DNA from: Sulfurovum sp. TSL1
Lineage (GTDB): Bacteria; Campylobacterota; Campylobacteria; Campylobacterales; Sulfurovaceae
DNA length: 64,000 bases
Direction of reading: 5' to 3'
NCBI RefSeq assembly: GCF_019972135.1
Contig: NZ_BPFI01000001.1
Coordinates: 913,106-977,105, forward strand
The position numbers and the translations under genes are program-made. The notes below the pieces were generated by a model. The model saw only the letters and a program-made list of their open reading frames with translations. It had not been told where the DNA came from and searched no databases. Of this stretch, positions 9,412-19,074 are shown piece after piece. Each line of letters begins with the position of its first letter. Positions within the stretch are counted from its first letter, which is position 1.

Positions 9412-9771
9412 ATGAACATTAAAATGATATTAAAGGCATCTTTCCTCATTCTTGGAATGGCACTATTGGCAAGTGGTTGTAGTACGAAAGAGTCAAAAAC
9501 CGATATACTTGTAGAATTGGGAAATGATCCTGAAAAAGTCAAAGTTTATAGAGAAGATATGCAAAACCTAGTGAAGGAGATCGACAAGAATCAACCAAAC
9601 TACAAACATCTTCCTTTAACAGAAGAAGCTGATTTTGATTGGTTCTATATTGAGACGTATGCCTTATGGGACAAAAATGTCACTAAAGACCAATTTATCC
9701 AAAATGGTCTTCAGCGTTATCCTGCCTACAGGGAATCATTGGAGTATCTGGCAGAGCAGCTTAGCAAGTAA
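9412..9771 (+). CDS. Small putative lipoprotein, function unknown
   Basis: This 119-residue protein has a lysine-bearing signal peptide, a hydrophobic core and the lipobox LLASGC, giving a predicted lipidated Cys at about residue 23. The mature part (about 97 residues) is acidic and helical, with no domain I recognise. The start is supported by AAGGA about 10 nt upstream. It is the only plus-strand gene within the first polysaccharide locus and converges on the ThDP-enzyme gene with a 39-nt gap. It may be an insertion unrelated to glycan synthesis. Confidence 0.75.
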   Translation: MNIKMILKASFLILGMALLASGCSTKESKTDILVELGNDPEKVKVYREDMQNLVKEIDKNQPNYKHLPLTEEADFDWFYIETYALWDKNVTKDQFIQNGLQRYPAYRESLEYLAEQLSK

Positions 9772-9810
9772 TGGTTGAAACAGTTGAAATCATATACCAT
9801 GGGATCTTGA

Positions 9811-11580
9811 CTAATAGTCTAATGGTTTGATGACCATCTGTTTTTCCAATTCTTCTCTATCCAAGAAAGGTGCCATATCTTCCATAGGTCTGTTCCCGGC
9901 CAGTCTGGGTTCAACCAAGTGTTTGGAGTCACTTAATTGTATATCTATGAGTTCACTGGCATCATTTTCTAAACTGAGCCTGATAAGCTTCTCTATTTCA
10001 TCCATACTTGAGACTTCATGACTCTTGATGCCATACGCTTCCCCTATACTTTTGAAACGGGGCACACTGTAATCCTTTTGTGTTCCAATATAATTTTCAT
10101 TTAAAAATTCTGTCTGCATCTGTCTCACCATACCCAAAAAAGCATTGTTCATGATAAAGATTTTGATAGGCAGTTCTCTTCTTCTAAGTACTTCCAGCTC
10201 TTGAATATTCATCTGAAAACCGCCATCACCTACAATAGCGATCGCTCGTTTCCCACTTCCCAGTGTAGCTCCGATCGCAGTAGGTAATGCACACCCCATA
10301 GCTCCCAGTCCTCCTGAAAAAAGTAATCTTTGGTCTTTTTTGACACTAAAAGACTGGGCAGCCCACATTTGATGTAATCCAACATCTACACAAACAATAT
10401 CCCCCTCTTTAGAGTATTGGGAAATGAGAGAGATGATCTTATTTGGCATTTTTTCTTTTTCATCGATCGTATACAATGAAGAGTATTGATCCTTATAGCT
10501 TAACACTTTATCCTGCCAGGTCTCTATATTGGTTTGAAGTGCCTTTGTATTTAACTTATCAAGAAAACTTTTTACATCAGAAATTAAAGCGTAATCCACT
10601 TTGATCTTTCTGTCCAGTTCATGTTTATCGATATCGACCTGAATGATTTTAGCTTCTCTGGCAAACGTAGATGTTTGTCTTCCTGTCTGCCGTGCATCCA
10701 ATCTGGAACCGAGTATGATCAACAAGTCACTGTTGGCCAGGGTAAGACTTGCACATCTATTACCATAGGCACCGATGAATCCAAGGTTATATCTATAACT
10801 CTCTTTTACAAGGTCTTTTCCCATTAGAGAGCATACAACAGGGATATTTGTTGTGTTTAACAATGTATTTAACTCTGATTCGACATTTGCTATTCGGGCA
10901 CCGCCACCTACTAATATCACCGGTCTTGTGGAAGTATTGATAAGTGCAGCGATGTTTTCGATCACCTCATCATCTATATCTGTACGTATCGAAGATGCAT
11001 GATACTCCTCCCCCTCATAAAATGATCTTTCCTTATCCGGATCAAACTCTTTGTATTGCAGGTCGATGGGTATATCTATGAGTATCGGTCCTTTCCTACC
11101 TTCTTCCGATAGATATAAAGCCTTTTCCAGTTCATATCTTAAATCATGAATATTATGTATCAGTACGGCATATTTTGTGATCGGTTTCACAACACTGACA
11201 ATATCTGTCTCTTGAAATCCGATCTGTCGTACCGGAGCATTGTTTTCGCATTCTGATGTATTCTTACACTCATACGTATTGACCTGTCCGGTGATGAACA
11301 CTGCTGGCACAGAATCATAAAAACAGCTGGCTATAGGGGTGATCAAATTGGTTGCACCCGGCCCGCTGGTTGCTGTTGCCACGCCAATTTTTCCCGTGGC
11401 TCTGGCGTACCCTTCTGCAGCAAATCCGGCGCCCTGTTCGTGTATGGTATTGACCATCTCTATCTCTCTATGATTGTCTATAGAGTCCATGATATGGGCA
11501 TTATTTCCACCGATATATCCAAAAACCTTATCAATATTATGCTTTACTAACAACTCAATGATATAATCTGATACTTTCAT
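9811..11580 (-). CDS. Thiamine-diphosphate enzyme, acetolactate-synthase family
   Basis: This protein of about 589 residues has the full three-domain architecture of ThDP decarboxylases and ligases. The catalytic glutamate lies in IHEQGAGFAAEGYARATGK (about E48), followed by SGPGATNLITPI, a central domain, and a C-terminal GDGGFQMNIQELEVL...IMNN ThDP/Mg motif. The stretch GMVRQMQ has Met where many acetolactate synthases have Trp (GMVRQWQ), a position tied to 2-ketobutyrate preference. No regulatory-subunit gene is nearby. In glycan loci such enzymes can add a two-carbon unit to a keto sugar, as YerE does in yersiniose synthesis; that role here is inference. ATG at 11580 or 11583 follows AAGGAG. 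Confidence 0.85.
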   Translation of the reverse strand: MKVSDYIIELLVKHNIDKVFGYIGGNNAHIMDSIDNHREIEMVNTIHEQGAGFAAEGYARATGKIGVATATSGPGATNLITPIASCFYDSVPAVFITGQVNTYECKNTSECENNAPVRQIGFQETDIVSVVKPITKYAVLIHNIHDLRYELEKALYLSEEGRKGPILIDIPIDLQYKEFDPDKERSFYEGEEYHASSIRTDIDDEVIENIAALINTSTRPVILVGGGARIANVESELNTLLNTTNIPVVCSLMGKDLVKESYRYNLGFIGAYGNRCASLTLANSDLLIILGSRLDARQTGRQTSTFAREAKIIQVDIDKHELDRKIKVDYALISDVKSFLDKLNTKALQTNIETWQDKVLSYKDQYSSLYTIDEKEKMPNKIISLISQYSKEGDIVCVDVGLHQMWAAQSFSVKKDQRLLFSGGLGAMGCALPTAIGATLGSGKRAIAIVGDGGFQMNIQELEVLRRRELPIKIFIMNNAFLGMVRQMQTEFLNENYIGTQKDYSVPRFKSIGEAYGIKSHEVSSMDEIEKLIRLSLENDASELIDIQLSDSKHLVEPRLAGNRPMEDMAPFLDREELEKQMVIKPLDY

Positions 11581-11615
11581 CATTTTCTCCTTTTTCACTA
11601 AAATCATATTATCTC

Positions 11616-12734
11616 TCACTGCTTATAAATTGTATCAAGTATTTCTTTCAAATCAATATTTCTATATAGTTTATCCTGTTGTTTCAAAAACTCTTCTATA
11701 TTTTTCTTTGTTACCCAGACTCCAAAATCTTGATCTTCAACTGAAGCTTCAGGACTTAATACTTTACTTATCACAAGTTCAGTATGTTCTGTTCTAAGGT
11801 GTGAAGAGTCCCAATAATTATCTTTATTGGTCGTGATCGAGTTCACACCTGTAAAATCGGTAAAATCAGTAATTTCCGCTAATTCTCTTTTAAATGTTTC
11901 AAATGCAGGTTTTAATCCTGCTTCCTTGAGTGCATAAAAATGCTCAACGTACATTGGAGGAATGTAAACATAAATATTAATATCATTTTCATGACAATAA
12001 TTTACAATTTTTTTAAACATACGCATATACTCATGTGAATATTTATACTTAGCATATATTCCATGATTTTTTTTAAAATAATATTGTAAATGATAATTGA
12101 TACTGTCTTGTAATTTAAAAGTACCGTTCTTGAGCTTCTGTTCATAATTAGGAAAATGTCTCATACCACTTTCAGAATAATATACATGACATTTTGGATG
12201 GGAAGAAATATTATTCGCTATTGTATTAATGGATTTCATGAGTGTTTGTATATTGAAATATATATCATATGTATAAAATGGACCGAAAGATTGAATTTCT
12301 TCTTTAAACTGTACATAGTCATCATTAAATTTTAAATTTTTATTGAACGTCATAAAATCTATACCATAGATTACATTCTTGATATCATTAAATTCGATCG
12401 CATATAAAAAGGAGTCCCACTGAAGAGGCATTGCTGACCCGGGAAGACTCATTGTAAAGGTTTTACCTCCAAGGTATTTATTGACAACATTTGTATCCAT
12501 TAATCCAATGCGTGATGTACCTAACATGAGATTATCCCATCCACCTTTTTTTAAAAGTGGCATTTTATATTTAACGGTGTAATGGGTATTATCTTCTTTC
12601 AAATAATTAACATTTTTTATTAATATGTTTTTATTAAATCCAAATGGGTCAATGATATAATTAAATAATCCTATGAAAAGCATAAGTAAAGTAATAATCA
12701 AAAACCAAGTTTTAACCCATTTGAATGTTTTCAT
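11616..12734 (-). CDS. Membrane-anchored acyltransferase-associated protein (AlgJ/DltD-like context)
   Basis: The 372-residue protein has one N-terminal membrane segment (residues about 8-27) followed by a large, presumably periplasmic domain. It has NLMLGTSRIGLMD near residues 68-80, resembling the first block of SGNH/DltD-like hydrolase-fold proteins, and WDSSHLRTEH near residue 310, resembling the C-terminal D-x2-H block. It lies 14 nt downstream of an MBOAT gene, the usual arrangement for partners that complete acyl transfer to an exported polysaccharide. A strong GGAAGGAG supports the start. The family assignment is from pattern and context, not a confirmed domain. Confidence 0.65.
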   Translation of the reverse strand: MKTFKWVKTWFLIITLLMLFIGLFNYIIDPFGFNKNILIKNVNYLKEDNTHYTVKYKMPLLKKGGWDNLMLGTSRIGLMDTNVVNKYLGGKTFTMSLPGSAMPLQWDSFLYAIEFNDIKNVIYGIDFMTFNKNLKFNDDYVQFKEEIQSFGPFYTYDIYFNIQTLMKSINTIANNISSHPKCHVYYSESGMRHFPNYEQKLKNGTFKLQDSINYHLQYYFKKNHGIYAKYKYSHEYMRMFKKIVNYCHENDINIYVYIPPMYVEHFYALKEAGLKPAFETFKRELAEITDFTDFTGVNSITTNKDNYWDSSHLRTEHTELVISKVLSPEASVEDQDFGVWVTKKNIEEFLKQQDKLYRNIDLKEILDTIYKQ

Positions 12735-12747
12735 CCATTACTCCTTC

Positions 12748-14196
12748 CTAAAAATTAAAATATAAAAACTCAGAGACTTTATTCATTGATAACACGCCAA
12801 CTGAAAAAAGTATCCCCGAAAACCACATTGTTTTATTAGATATCTTGAAACTTTCCATTAATTCCATTGAATTTTTAAATGCCAACACTAGTACTCCTGC
12901 TGATATCAACCAAATAAAGGTATATTTATCTCCTCCAGTTTCAGTAATGAAGTTTCCAAACTTAATATCGTATTGTTTTAATATTGGTAATTTAGTAGAT
13001 ACACCGTAAGGTAAAGTAATACCTGTCATACCTATCATTCCTTTCAATACTTTGATCGCATCCTCAAATTCTTTCGCACGAAAAAACACCCAGCTTATAT
13101 TGATAAAGTTAAAGGTAATGAACCAGGCTAAAAACATATGCATTCTAAAACCAAGTTTATGCCATGCTCTGTGGATGACGAGTGCCATACCGTGCAGTGC
13201 ACCCCAAAAGACAAAGGTCCACCCTGCACCATGCCAGATGCCTCCGAGTAAAAAAGTTGCGAACAGGTTGGCATAGGTTCTTATCTCACCATGTCGATTG
13301 CCTCCCAAAGGAATATACACATATCCCTTTAAAAAACGTGAGAGTGTAATATGCCAGCGTCTCCAAAAATCTTGAATAGATGTGGCTTTATAGGGCGAAC
13401 TGAAGTTGATCGGCAGTTTGATATTAAATAGTAATGCTGCACCAATAGCCATATCCGTATACCCACTAAAATCAAAATACAATTGAAATGTGTAAGAAAG
13501 TGATGTGACCCAAGCTTCGATCAAATTAAGTTTTTCAGCCACATCAAACCCATTGGTTGCCCAAATAGCAAATGTATCAGCTATGACTACTTTTTTAAAA
13601 AGACCTATAGAAAAGACAAAGAGCCCCAGGGCAATATGACGATAATTTTTAACTTTGTTCCTTATATTGGCAAACTGCGGCATCATCTCTTTATGGTGAA
13701 CGATCGGTCCGGCTATTAGCTGAGGAAAAAAAGCAACAAATACTGCATAATTTAAAAAGTCATATTCATGTGTTTCTGCACGGTAACTGTCTACCAGATA
13801 TGCTATTTGTTGAAAAGTAAAAAAACTGATAGCTAAGGGTAAAGCCAAGTGCAATAGAGGGATATTTGAGTCTATTACTCTATTTACATTCGTAATGAAA
13901 AAGTCTGCATATTTGAAATATCCAAGTAAAGCTAAATTTGATATGACACCTATAAACAAAAGTGTTCTTCTAAAGTGATGATTTTTAGTAAGCTGTCTGC
14001 CTACTACATAGTTAAATAGCATAGAAGTTAAAATGAGTGGTAAGTATACAATATTCCACCAACTATAAAAGAAAAGAGACGAAAAGACAAGAAAGCCTTT
14101 AGCAGCCTCAGTTAATCGTTTATTATTTAAATAAAAATAGACAAAAAAGGTAATAGGTAAAAATGTAAAAATAAATATATATGAATTAAATAGCAT
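12748..14196 (-). CDS. MBOAT family O-acyltransferase (AlgI-like)
   Basis: This 482-residue polytopic protein has the MBOAT core: FFPQLIAGPIVHHKEMMPQF, YFDFSGYTDMAIG, FWRRWHITLSRFLKGYVYIPLGG and GGIWHGAGWTFVFWGALHG, which holds the invariant catalytic histidine. AlgI/PatA-type MBOAT proteins pass acetyl groups across the inner membrane for O-acetylation of exported polysaccharide or peptidoglycan. Its neighbours are rmlB upstream and the membrane-anchored partner downstream, so the target is probably the glycan of this locus. The start follows AAAGGATAGGG. Confidence 0.9.
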   Translation of the reverse strand: MLFNSYIFIFTFLPITFFVYFYLNNKRLTEAAKGFLVFSSLFFYSWWNIVYLPLILTSMLFNYVVGRQLTKNHHFRRTLLFIGVISNLALLGYFKYADFFITNVNRVIDSNIPLLHLALPLAISFFTFQQIAYLVDSYRAETHEYDFLNYAVFVAFFPQLIAGPIVHHKEMMPQFANIRNKVKNYRHIALGLFVFSIGLFKKVVIADTFAIWATNGFDVAEKLNLIEAWVTSLSYTFQLYFDFSGYTDMAIGAALLFNIKLPINFSSPYKATSIQDFWRRWHITLSRFLKGYVYIPLGGNRHGEIRTYANLFATFLLGGIWHGAGWTFVFWGALHGMALVIHRAWHKLGFRMHMFLAWFITFNFINISWVFFRAKEFEDAIKVLKGMIGMTGITLPYGVSTKLPILKQYDIKFGNFITETGGDKYTFIWLISAGVLVLAFKNSMELMESFKISNKTMWFSGILFSVGVLSMNKVSEFLYFNF

Positions 14197-14217
14197 ACCC
14201 TATCCTTTACTCAATAT

Positions 14218-15225
14218 TTAGGTATATTTTTTTAAATACCACTGTACCGTTTTAAGAATCCCTGTTTCAAAGTTCTCATCTGCTTTCCAGCCCAACTCTT
14301 TCTCAATTTTAGTTGCATCTATAGCATATCTTCGATCATGGCCTGCTCTATCCTCAACATATGTGACCTGGTCTTTATAACTTCCATTTTTCGGGTGCAA
14401 TTCATCAAGGATCTTACATATCTTATCAGCAATATAATTATTATTACGCTCATTATGTCCACCGATATTGTAAACTTCACCACTTTTCCCTTCATGATAA
14501 GCAAGATCAATCCCTTTAACGTGATCAAGCACATATAGCCAATCACGAATATTTTTGCCATCACCATAAATAGGAATATTTTCTCCCTTTAATGCTTTTC
14601 GTATAATAGTGGGAATAAGTTTTTCATCATGTTGTTTAGGTCCATAGTTATTGGAACAATTGGTGATAACCGTGTTCATGCCGTATGTGTGATGATAACT
14701 ACGTACGATCATATCACTTCCTGCTTTACTTGCAGAGTAAGGTGAATTAGGTGCGTAAGGTGTTTCTTCTGTGAATAATCCCTCTTCACCAAGTGAACCA
14801 TAGACTTCATCTGTAGAGATGTGATGAAATCGGCACTCCTCATATCCTTTCTTATGAACAAAAGGCTTTTCCATCCATTGTTTATATGCTACGTCTATGA
14901 GGGTAAAAGTACCGTTAACATTGGTCTCTATAAAAACACCAGGGTTTTTAATAGAATTATCCACATGACTTTCTGCTGCAAAATGTATCACGCCTTTGAT
15001 ATCATACATACTAAAGAGGTTTTCAACAAGTTCACGATCACAAATATTTCCCTTCACAAATATATAATGCTCATTGTCTTTGATCTCCTCTAAATTCTTG
15101 AGATCACCCGCATAAGTCAATAGATCAAGATTTATGATCTGATATTTTGGATATTTTTCTAAAAAATACGGTACAAAATTTGAACCGATGAATCCAGCGC
15201 AACCGGTCACTAAGATAGTATTCAT
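14218..15225 (-). CDS. rmlB: dTDP-glucose 4,6-dehydratase
   Basis: This 335-residue short-chain dehydrogenase/reductase converts dTDP-glucose to dTDP-4-keto-6-deoxyglucose. Visible are the NAD-binding [12 protein letters not shown], the catalytic triad in [13 protein letters not shown] and YSASKAGSD (Tyr-x3-Lys), and the RmlB-specific [17 protein letters not shown]. Length is close to the family norm. It overlaps the rmlA stop by 4 nt and is probably translationally coupled to it. No rmlC or rmlD follows, so the keto sugar is not obviously destined for rhamnose. Confidence 0.96.
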   Translation of the reverse strand: MNTILVTGCAGFIGSNFVPYFLEKYPKYQIINLDLLTYAGDLKNLEEIKDNEHYIFVKGNICDRELVENLFSMYDIKGVIHFAAESHVDNSIKNPGVFIETNVNGTFTLIDVAYKQWMEKPFVHKKGYEECRFHHISTDEVYGSLGEEGLFTEETPYAPNSPYSASKAGSDMIVRSYHHTYGMNTVITNCSNNYGPKQHDEKLIPTIIRKALKGENIPIYGDGKNIRDWLYVLDHVKGIDLAYHEGKSGEVYNIGGHNERNNNYIADKICKILDELHPKNGSYKDQVTYVEDRAGHDRRYAIDATKIEKELGWKADENFETGILKTVQWYLKKYT

Positions 15226-16091
15226 TTTTCACTTGCCATTTCGATCATATATTGACCGTACGCTGTCTTTTTCAGTGGCTGTGCCAACTCAATAAGTTGT
15301 GCACTAGTAATCCACCCTTTATAATAAGCAATTTCTTCGATACAAGCTACTTTATACCCTTGTCTTTGTTCAATTGTACGTATATATTGTCCTGCATCTG
15401 CGAGACTCTCATGTGTTCCTGTATCTAGCCAGGCAAATCCGCGTCCTAATAATTCGACTCTTAAATCACCCCGTTCCAAATAAGCTTGATTGATCGATGT
15501 TATCTCAAGTTCTCCACGTTCAGACGGCTTTATAGTTTTTGCCATTTCTATTACATCATTGTCGTAAAAATAGATACCAGTAACAGCGAATTTACTTTTT
15601 GGTTTTTCCGGTTTTTCTTCAATAGAAATAACTTCAAAATTTTTATCAAACTCTACAACACCAAATCGTTCCGGATCTTTGACCTTATAACCAAAAATAG
15701 TCGCTCCTTTTTCTTTCTGGGCTGCACGCTCCAACCTTGGAGTTAAACCTGGTCCAAAAAAGACATTGTCTCCTAAAATAAGACAAACGCTGTCATTACC
15801 AATAAAATCTTCACCAATAATAAAAGCTTCTGCTAAACCATTAGGAGAAGCTTGTATGGCATATGAAAATGCCATACCAAGTGAGGAACCATCACCTAAC
15901 AATTCTTTAAATCTTTCTGTATCTTCTGGCGTAGAAATGATCAAAACTTCTTTGATCCCTGCCAACATAAGAACGGACAATGGATAATAAACCATTGGTT
16001 TGTCATAAATAGGTAGCAATTGTTTTGAAGTTACTTTTGTTATAGGATGCAGTCTGGTTCCACTGCCCCCCGCTAGAATAATACCCTTCAT
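15222..16091 (-). CDS. rmlA: Glucose-1-phosphate thymidylyltransferase
   Basis: The 289-residue enzyme makes dTDP-glucose from dTTP and glucose 1-phosphate. It opens with the pyrophosphorylase signature [18 protein letters not shown], followed by [28 protein letters not shown] (catalytic Asp) and [19 protein letters not shown], all typical of RmlA. Full length. AAGGAC precedes the start. It lies between wecC and rmlB in one minus-strand unit and supplies the substrate for RmlB. Confidence 0.96.
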   Translation of the reverse strand: MKGIILAGGSGTRLHPITKVTSKQLLPIYDKPMVYYPLSVLMLAGIKEVLIISTPEDTERFKELLGDGSSLGMAFSYAIQASPNGLAEAFIIGEDFIGNDSVCLILGDNVFFGPGLTPRLERAAQKEKGATIFGYKVKDPERFGVVEFDKNFEVISIEEKPEKPKSKFAVTGIYFYDNDVIEMAKTIKPSERGELEITSINQAYLERGDLRVELLGRGFAWLDTGTHESLADAGQYIRTIEQRQGYKVACIEEIAYYKGWITSAQLIELAQPLKKTAYGQYMIEMASEK

Positions 16092-16109
16092 ACAATGTCC
16101 TTTTTTTAA

Positions 16110-17312
16110 TTAGTGATTTGTAACACCACAAAAATCAAATACTTTTTTTCCAAAAATACGGATACCTTTAAATTCATCATGTGCGACTAAAAAAACAATA
16201 ATATCTGCATGATTAATGGCATCTTCATCTATTACTATATCAAACTCATCCATACTTTTTACATTAGGCTCGACAGGGAATACTTCCAATCCATCAGAGA
16301 TCAAACGTCTTGTAATGTAAAGCGCAGGTGACTCCCTCATATCATCAATATTAGGTTTAAAGGCTAATCCCATACATGCAACTTTTGCTTTTATTCCATG
16401 CTCTTTCTCAAACAACAGTGCTTCATTTTTTATCTTTTCAATAACCCACTCAGTTTTATAGTTATTTACTTCTCTGGCTGTTCTGATGATCTTAGCATCA
16501 TCACCTCCTGCATGAACAATGAACCAAGGATCCACAGCAATACAATGTCCTCCGACGCCTGCACCTGGCTGTAAAATATTTACACGTGGATGACGATTTG
16601 CCAATGAGATCAGTTCCCATACATTGATGTCAAACTTATCTGATAACATAGATAGTTCATTGGCAAATGCAATGTTCACATCACGATAACTGTTTTCTGT
16701 CAATTTTGCCATTTCAGCTGTTTTCGCATCAGTTTTCAGTATGTTCCCGCTGACAAATGTTTTATAGAAATCTGCTGTTGCTTGCGTCGCGTCACTATTC
16801 AGACCACCTACTATCCGGTCATTCTCTACCAGTTCACGCATGATCTGTCCAGGTAAAACACGTTCAGGACAATGGGCTATATGTACCTTATTGATATCTA
16901 CTCCTTTAGCTTGTAGTACTTCTGCCACTTTATCTGTTGTGCCTACAGGGGAAGTGGACTCTAAAATGACAATATTCCCCTCTTTTATATAAGGGGCAAT
17001 GCACTCTGTTGCAGAAATCACGTAATCTATATTCGGCACATACCCATCATGAAATGGTGTAGGCACTGCAATAATAAAAATATCAGATTCTTTTGGTTTT
17101 GTATCGGCTATAAGATTACCTGAATTCACTGCTGAGCGCACAAAGGTATCTAGATCAGGTTCTACGATATGGATCTTGCCTTGATTAATGGTGTCCACCG
17201 TACTTTGAACGACATCAACACCATGTACCTGATATCTACGGTTTGCTAAGAGAGCTGCTGTAGGAAGTCCTATATATCCTAGTCCCATGACACATACTCT
17301 ATTACTTTGCAT
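16110..17312 (-). CDS. wecC: UDP-N-acetyl-D-mannosamine dehydrogenase
   Basis: This 400-residue member of the UDP-sugar dehydrogenase family oxidises UDP-ManNAc to UDP-ManNAcA. The N-terminal Rossmann motif is [16 protein letters not shown]. The catalytic Cys lies in [12 protein letters not shown], whose WFI ending is typical of the WecC/ManNAc branch rather than UDP-glucose dehydrogenase. [12 protein letters not shown] and [15 protein letters not shown] are also present. It overlaps the wecB stop by 11 nt, so the two steps are coupled. GGAAAG precedes the start. Confidence 0.94.
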   Translation of the reverse strand: MQSNRVCVMGLGYIGLPTAALLANRRYQVHGVDVVQSTVDTINQGKIHIVEPDLDTFVRSAVNSGNLIADTKPKESDIFIIAVPTPFHDGYVPNIDYVISATECIAPYIKEGNIVILESTSPVGTTDKVAEVLQAKGVDINKVHIAHCPERVLPGQIMRELVENDRIVGGLNSDATQATADFYKTFVSGNILKTDAKTAEMAKLTENSYRDVNIAFANELSMLSDKFDINVWELISLANRHPRVNILQPGAGVGGHCIAVDPWFIVHAGGDDAKIIRTAREVNNYKTEWVIEKIKNEALLFEKEHGIKAKVACMGLAFKPNIDDMRESPALYITRRLISDGLEVFPVEPNVKSMDEFDIVIDEDAINHADIIVFLVAHDEFKGIRIFGKKVFDFCGVTNH

Positions 17313-18447
17313 AACTTTCCTTTATAAGATTTACGATTCTATAACATGCTTTTCCGTCTCCATATGGGTTATGAGCTTGACTCATATTTTCATATAGCAC
17401 TTTATCATTCAGTAGTTTATTGACTTTATCAACGATAGTGAGTGGATCCGTTCCTACCAGCTTCACAGTACCAGCTTCAAGTGCTTCAGGTCTTTCTGTT
17501 GTATTACGCATTACTAATACCGGTTTACCCAAGCTAGGCGCTTCTTCCTGTATACCACCACTATCAGTCAATATCAAATAAGATTTACTCATCAAATAAA
17601 CAAAGGGCTCATAGTCTAAAGGTGCTATAAGATAGATATTATGTATACCGGAAAGTAGTTCAAGTACGGGTTTTTGTACATTAGGATTAAGATGCACTGG
17701 ATAGACAAAATTGACGTCAGGATGTTCTTCTGCTAACATTTTTATCGCACTACAAATATCAAGGAATCCTTGCCCGAAATTTTCTCTTCTGTGTCCCGTG
17801 ATCAATACTAAACGTTCTTCATTTTCAAAGGCTGAAAAGTCTGATTTTATAGTCTTTGTAAGTGCTAATTTTAAATTTTCATCTTTCTCTATCTTCTCTA
17901 ATACCCAAAACAATGCATCAATGACCGTATTTCCTGTTACATGAATATTGTTTTTATCTATATTCTCTTTTAAAAGATTATCTTTACTGGTCTCTGTAGG
18001 TGCAAAATGATATTTGGTGATCTGAGATGTGAGTTTTCGGTTTGCTTCTTCTGGCCATGGACTGTAAATATCACCTGTACGAAGTCCTGCTTCTACATGT
18101 GCTACGGGAATCTTCTGATAAAATGCACTTAAAGCTGCAGTAAGTGTAGTTGTCGTATCACCATGTACAAAAAGTATATCAGGTTGATATTCTTTAAGTA
18201 CTTCTTTCATCCCAAGTAGAATATTACTGGTAATATCATAGAGATCTTGTCCTGCTTTCATGATATTAAGATCAAAATTGGGAGTAATGTCAAAAATATC
18301 AAATACTTGATCGAGCATTTCTCTATGTTGTGCAGTCACACAAACTTTTGCTTCTAAATCTTGTGAATGTTTTTGAAATGCTAGTATCAGGGGTGCCATC
18401 TTAATGGCTTCCGGTCTTGTACCAAATACGAGTAATACTTTTTTCAT
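17302..18447 (-). CDS. wecB: UDP-N-acetylglucosamine 2-epimerase (non-hydrolysing)
   Basis: This 381-residue GT-B-fold epimerase converts UDP-GlcNAc to UDP-ManNAc. Signatures seen are [65 protein letters not shown] and [20 protein letters not shown]. It is the promoter-proximal gene of the first polysaccharide block and feeds WecC. GAGGGA lies just upstream of the ATG. The 180-nt AT-rich gap upstream of it probably holds the promoter, with TATAA-type strings near 18490. Confidence 0.95.
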   Translation of the reverse strand: MKKVLLVFGTRPEAIKMAPLILAFQKHSQDLEAKVCVTAQHREMLDQVFDIFDITPNFDLNIMKAGQDLYDITSNILLGMKEVLKEYQPDILFVHGDTTTTLTAALSAFYQKIPVAHVEAGLRTGDIYSPWPEEANRKLTSQITKYHFAPTETSKDNLLKENIDKNNIHVTGNTVIDALFWVLEKIEKDENLKLALTKTIKSDFSAFENEERLVLITGHRRENFGQGFLDICSAIKMLAEEHPDVNFVYPVHLNPNVQKPVLELLSGIHNIYLIAPLDYEPFVYLMSKSYLILTDSGGIQEEAPSLGKPVLVMRNTTERPEALEAGTVKLVGTDPLTIVDKVNKLLNDKVLYENMSQAHNPYGDGKACYRIVNLIKESYAK

Positions 18448-18629
18448 GATATTCCCTCATAGTAAAAATAATTTAAAAGAGTAACTTTATAATGAAAAGA
18501 TAATGTATTGTCCAGTAGAGATAATATGTTTAAAAAAAACATTTATCACATATTCATTATTACATGACTCCTATTATTTTTGAAACTATTCAAGTATATC
18601 AGAATTTAATACTAAAAGTAAACTTTTTC

Positions 18630-18965
18630 TTAAAAAGTGATCACTTTCCATTCTTCTTTTAGTGCATCGGTAAGGAGTTCTCCCGTGTGGATCATCTCTA
18701 TCTCTAATGAAGCCAGCTTCTCAGTCACGCCATATTCATCGCTGCACACGATACAGCATGAAAGTGCAACACCTGTTGCTTTCACTTTTGATACCATCTC
18801 TTGCAGTTCCTTATTTTCTGCCAAAAGTTTTGCAGAAGGTCCCCATATCATTAAATGGGCTTTGTCCCAGTATCCTCGTGGAAGAATGACACTTGAGTAG
18901 AGCAGTACCATCTTTTTAGCCACTTCTATCTCGGCAGTACTCCATACGATAAGTAGTTTGTTCAT
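18630..18965 (-). CDS. DsrE-like family protein
   Basis: This small protein of about 111 residues starts MNKLLIVWSTAEIEVAKKMV. It has a hydrophobic beta strand with HLMIWGPSAKLLAEN, a CCIVC cysteine cluster near residues 68-72, and a C-terminal MIHTGELLTDALKEEWKVITF. This layout matches the DsrE/DsrF-like fold, whose members often handle sulfur through a conserved Cys. The substrate is unknown. I chose the ATG at 18965 (TTAGGA upstream) over the one at 18980. It stands alone between wecB and purH. Confidence 0.72.
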   Translation of the reverse strand: MNKLLIVWSTAEIEVAKKMVLLYSSVILPRGYWDKAHLMIWGPSAKLLAENKELQEMVSKVKATGVALSCCIVCSDEYGVTEKLASLEIEMIHTGELLTDALKEEWKVITF

Positions 18966-19034
18966 ACTAATTCCTAACAATGTGATGGTTGTATTATAGT
19001 ATTTTTGGGAAGATTAAAAAAGGAAGAAAATAAG

Positions 19035-19066
19035 TAAAAAAGGCAGTATGTAAAACACCTACTGCC
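19035..19066 (-). terminator. Rho-independent terminator of purH
   Basis: Reading the minus strand, GGCAGTA and TACTGCC (19042-19066) form a 7-bp stem with an 11-nt loop and are followed at once by TTTTTT (19036-19041). It begins 9 nt past the purH stop codon. Stem plus U-tract is the classic intrinsic terminator layout. Confidence 0.8.
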
Positions 19067-19074
19067 CAAAGATC

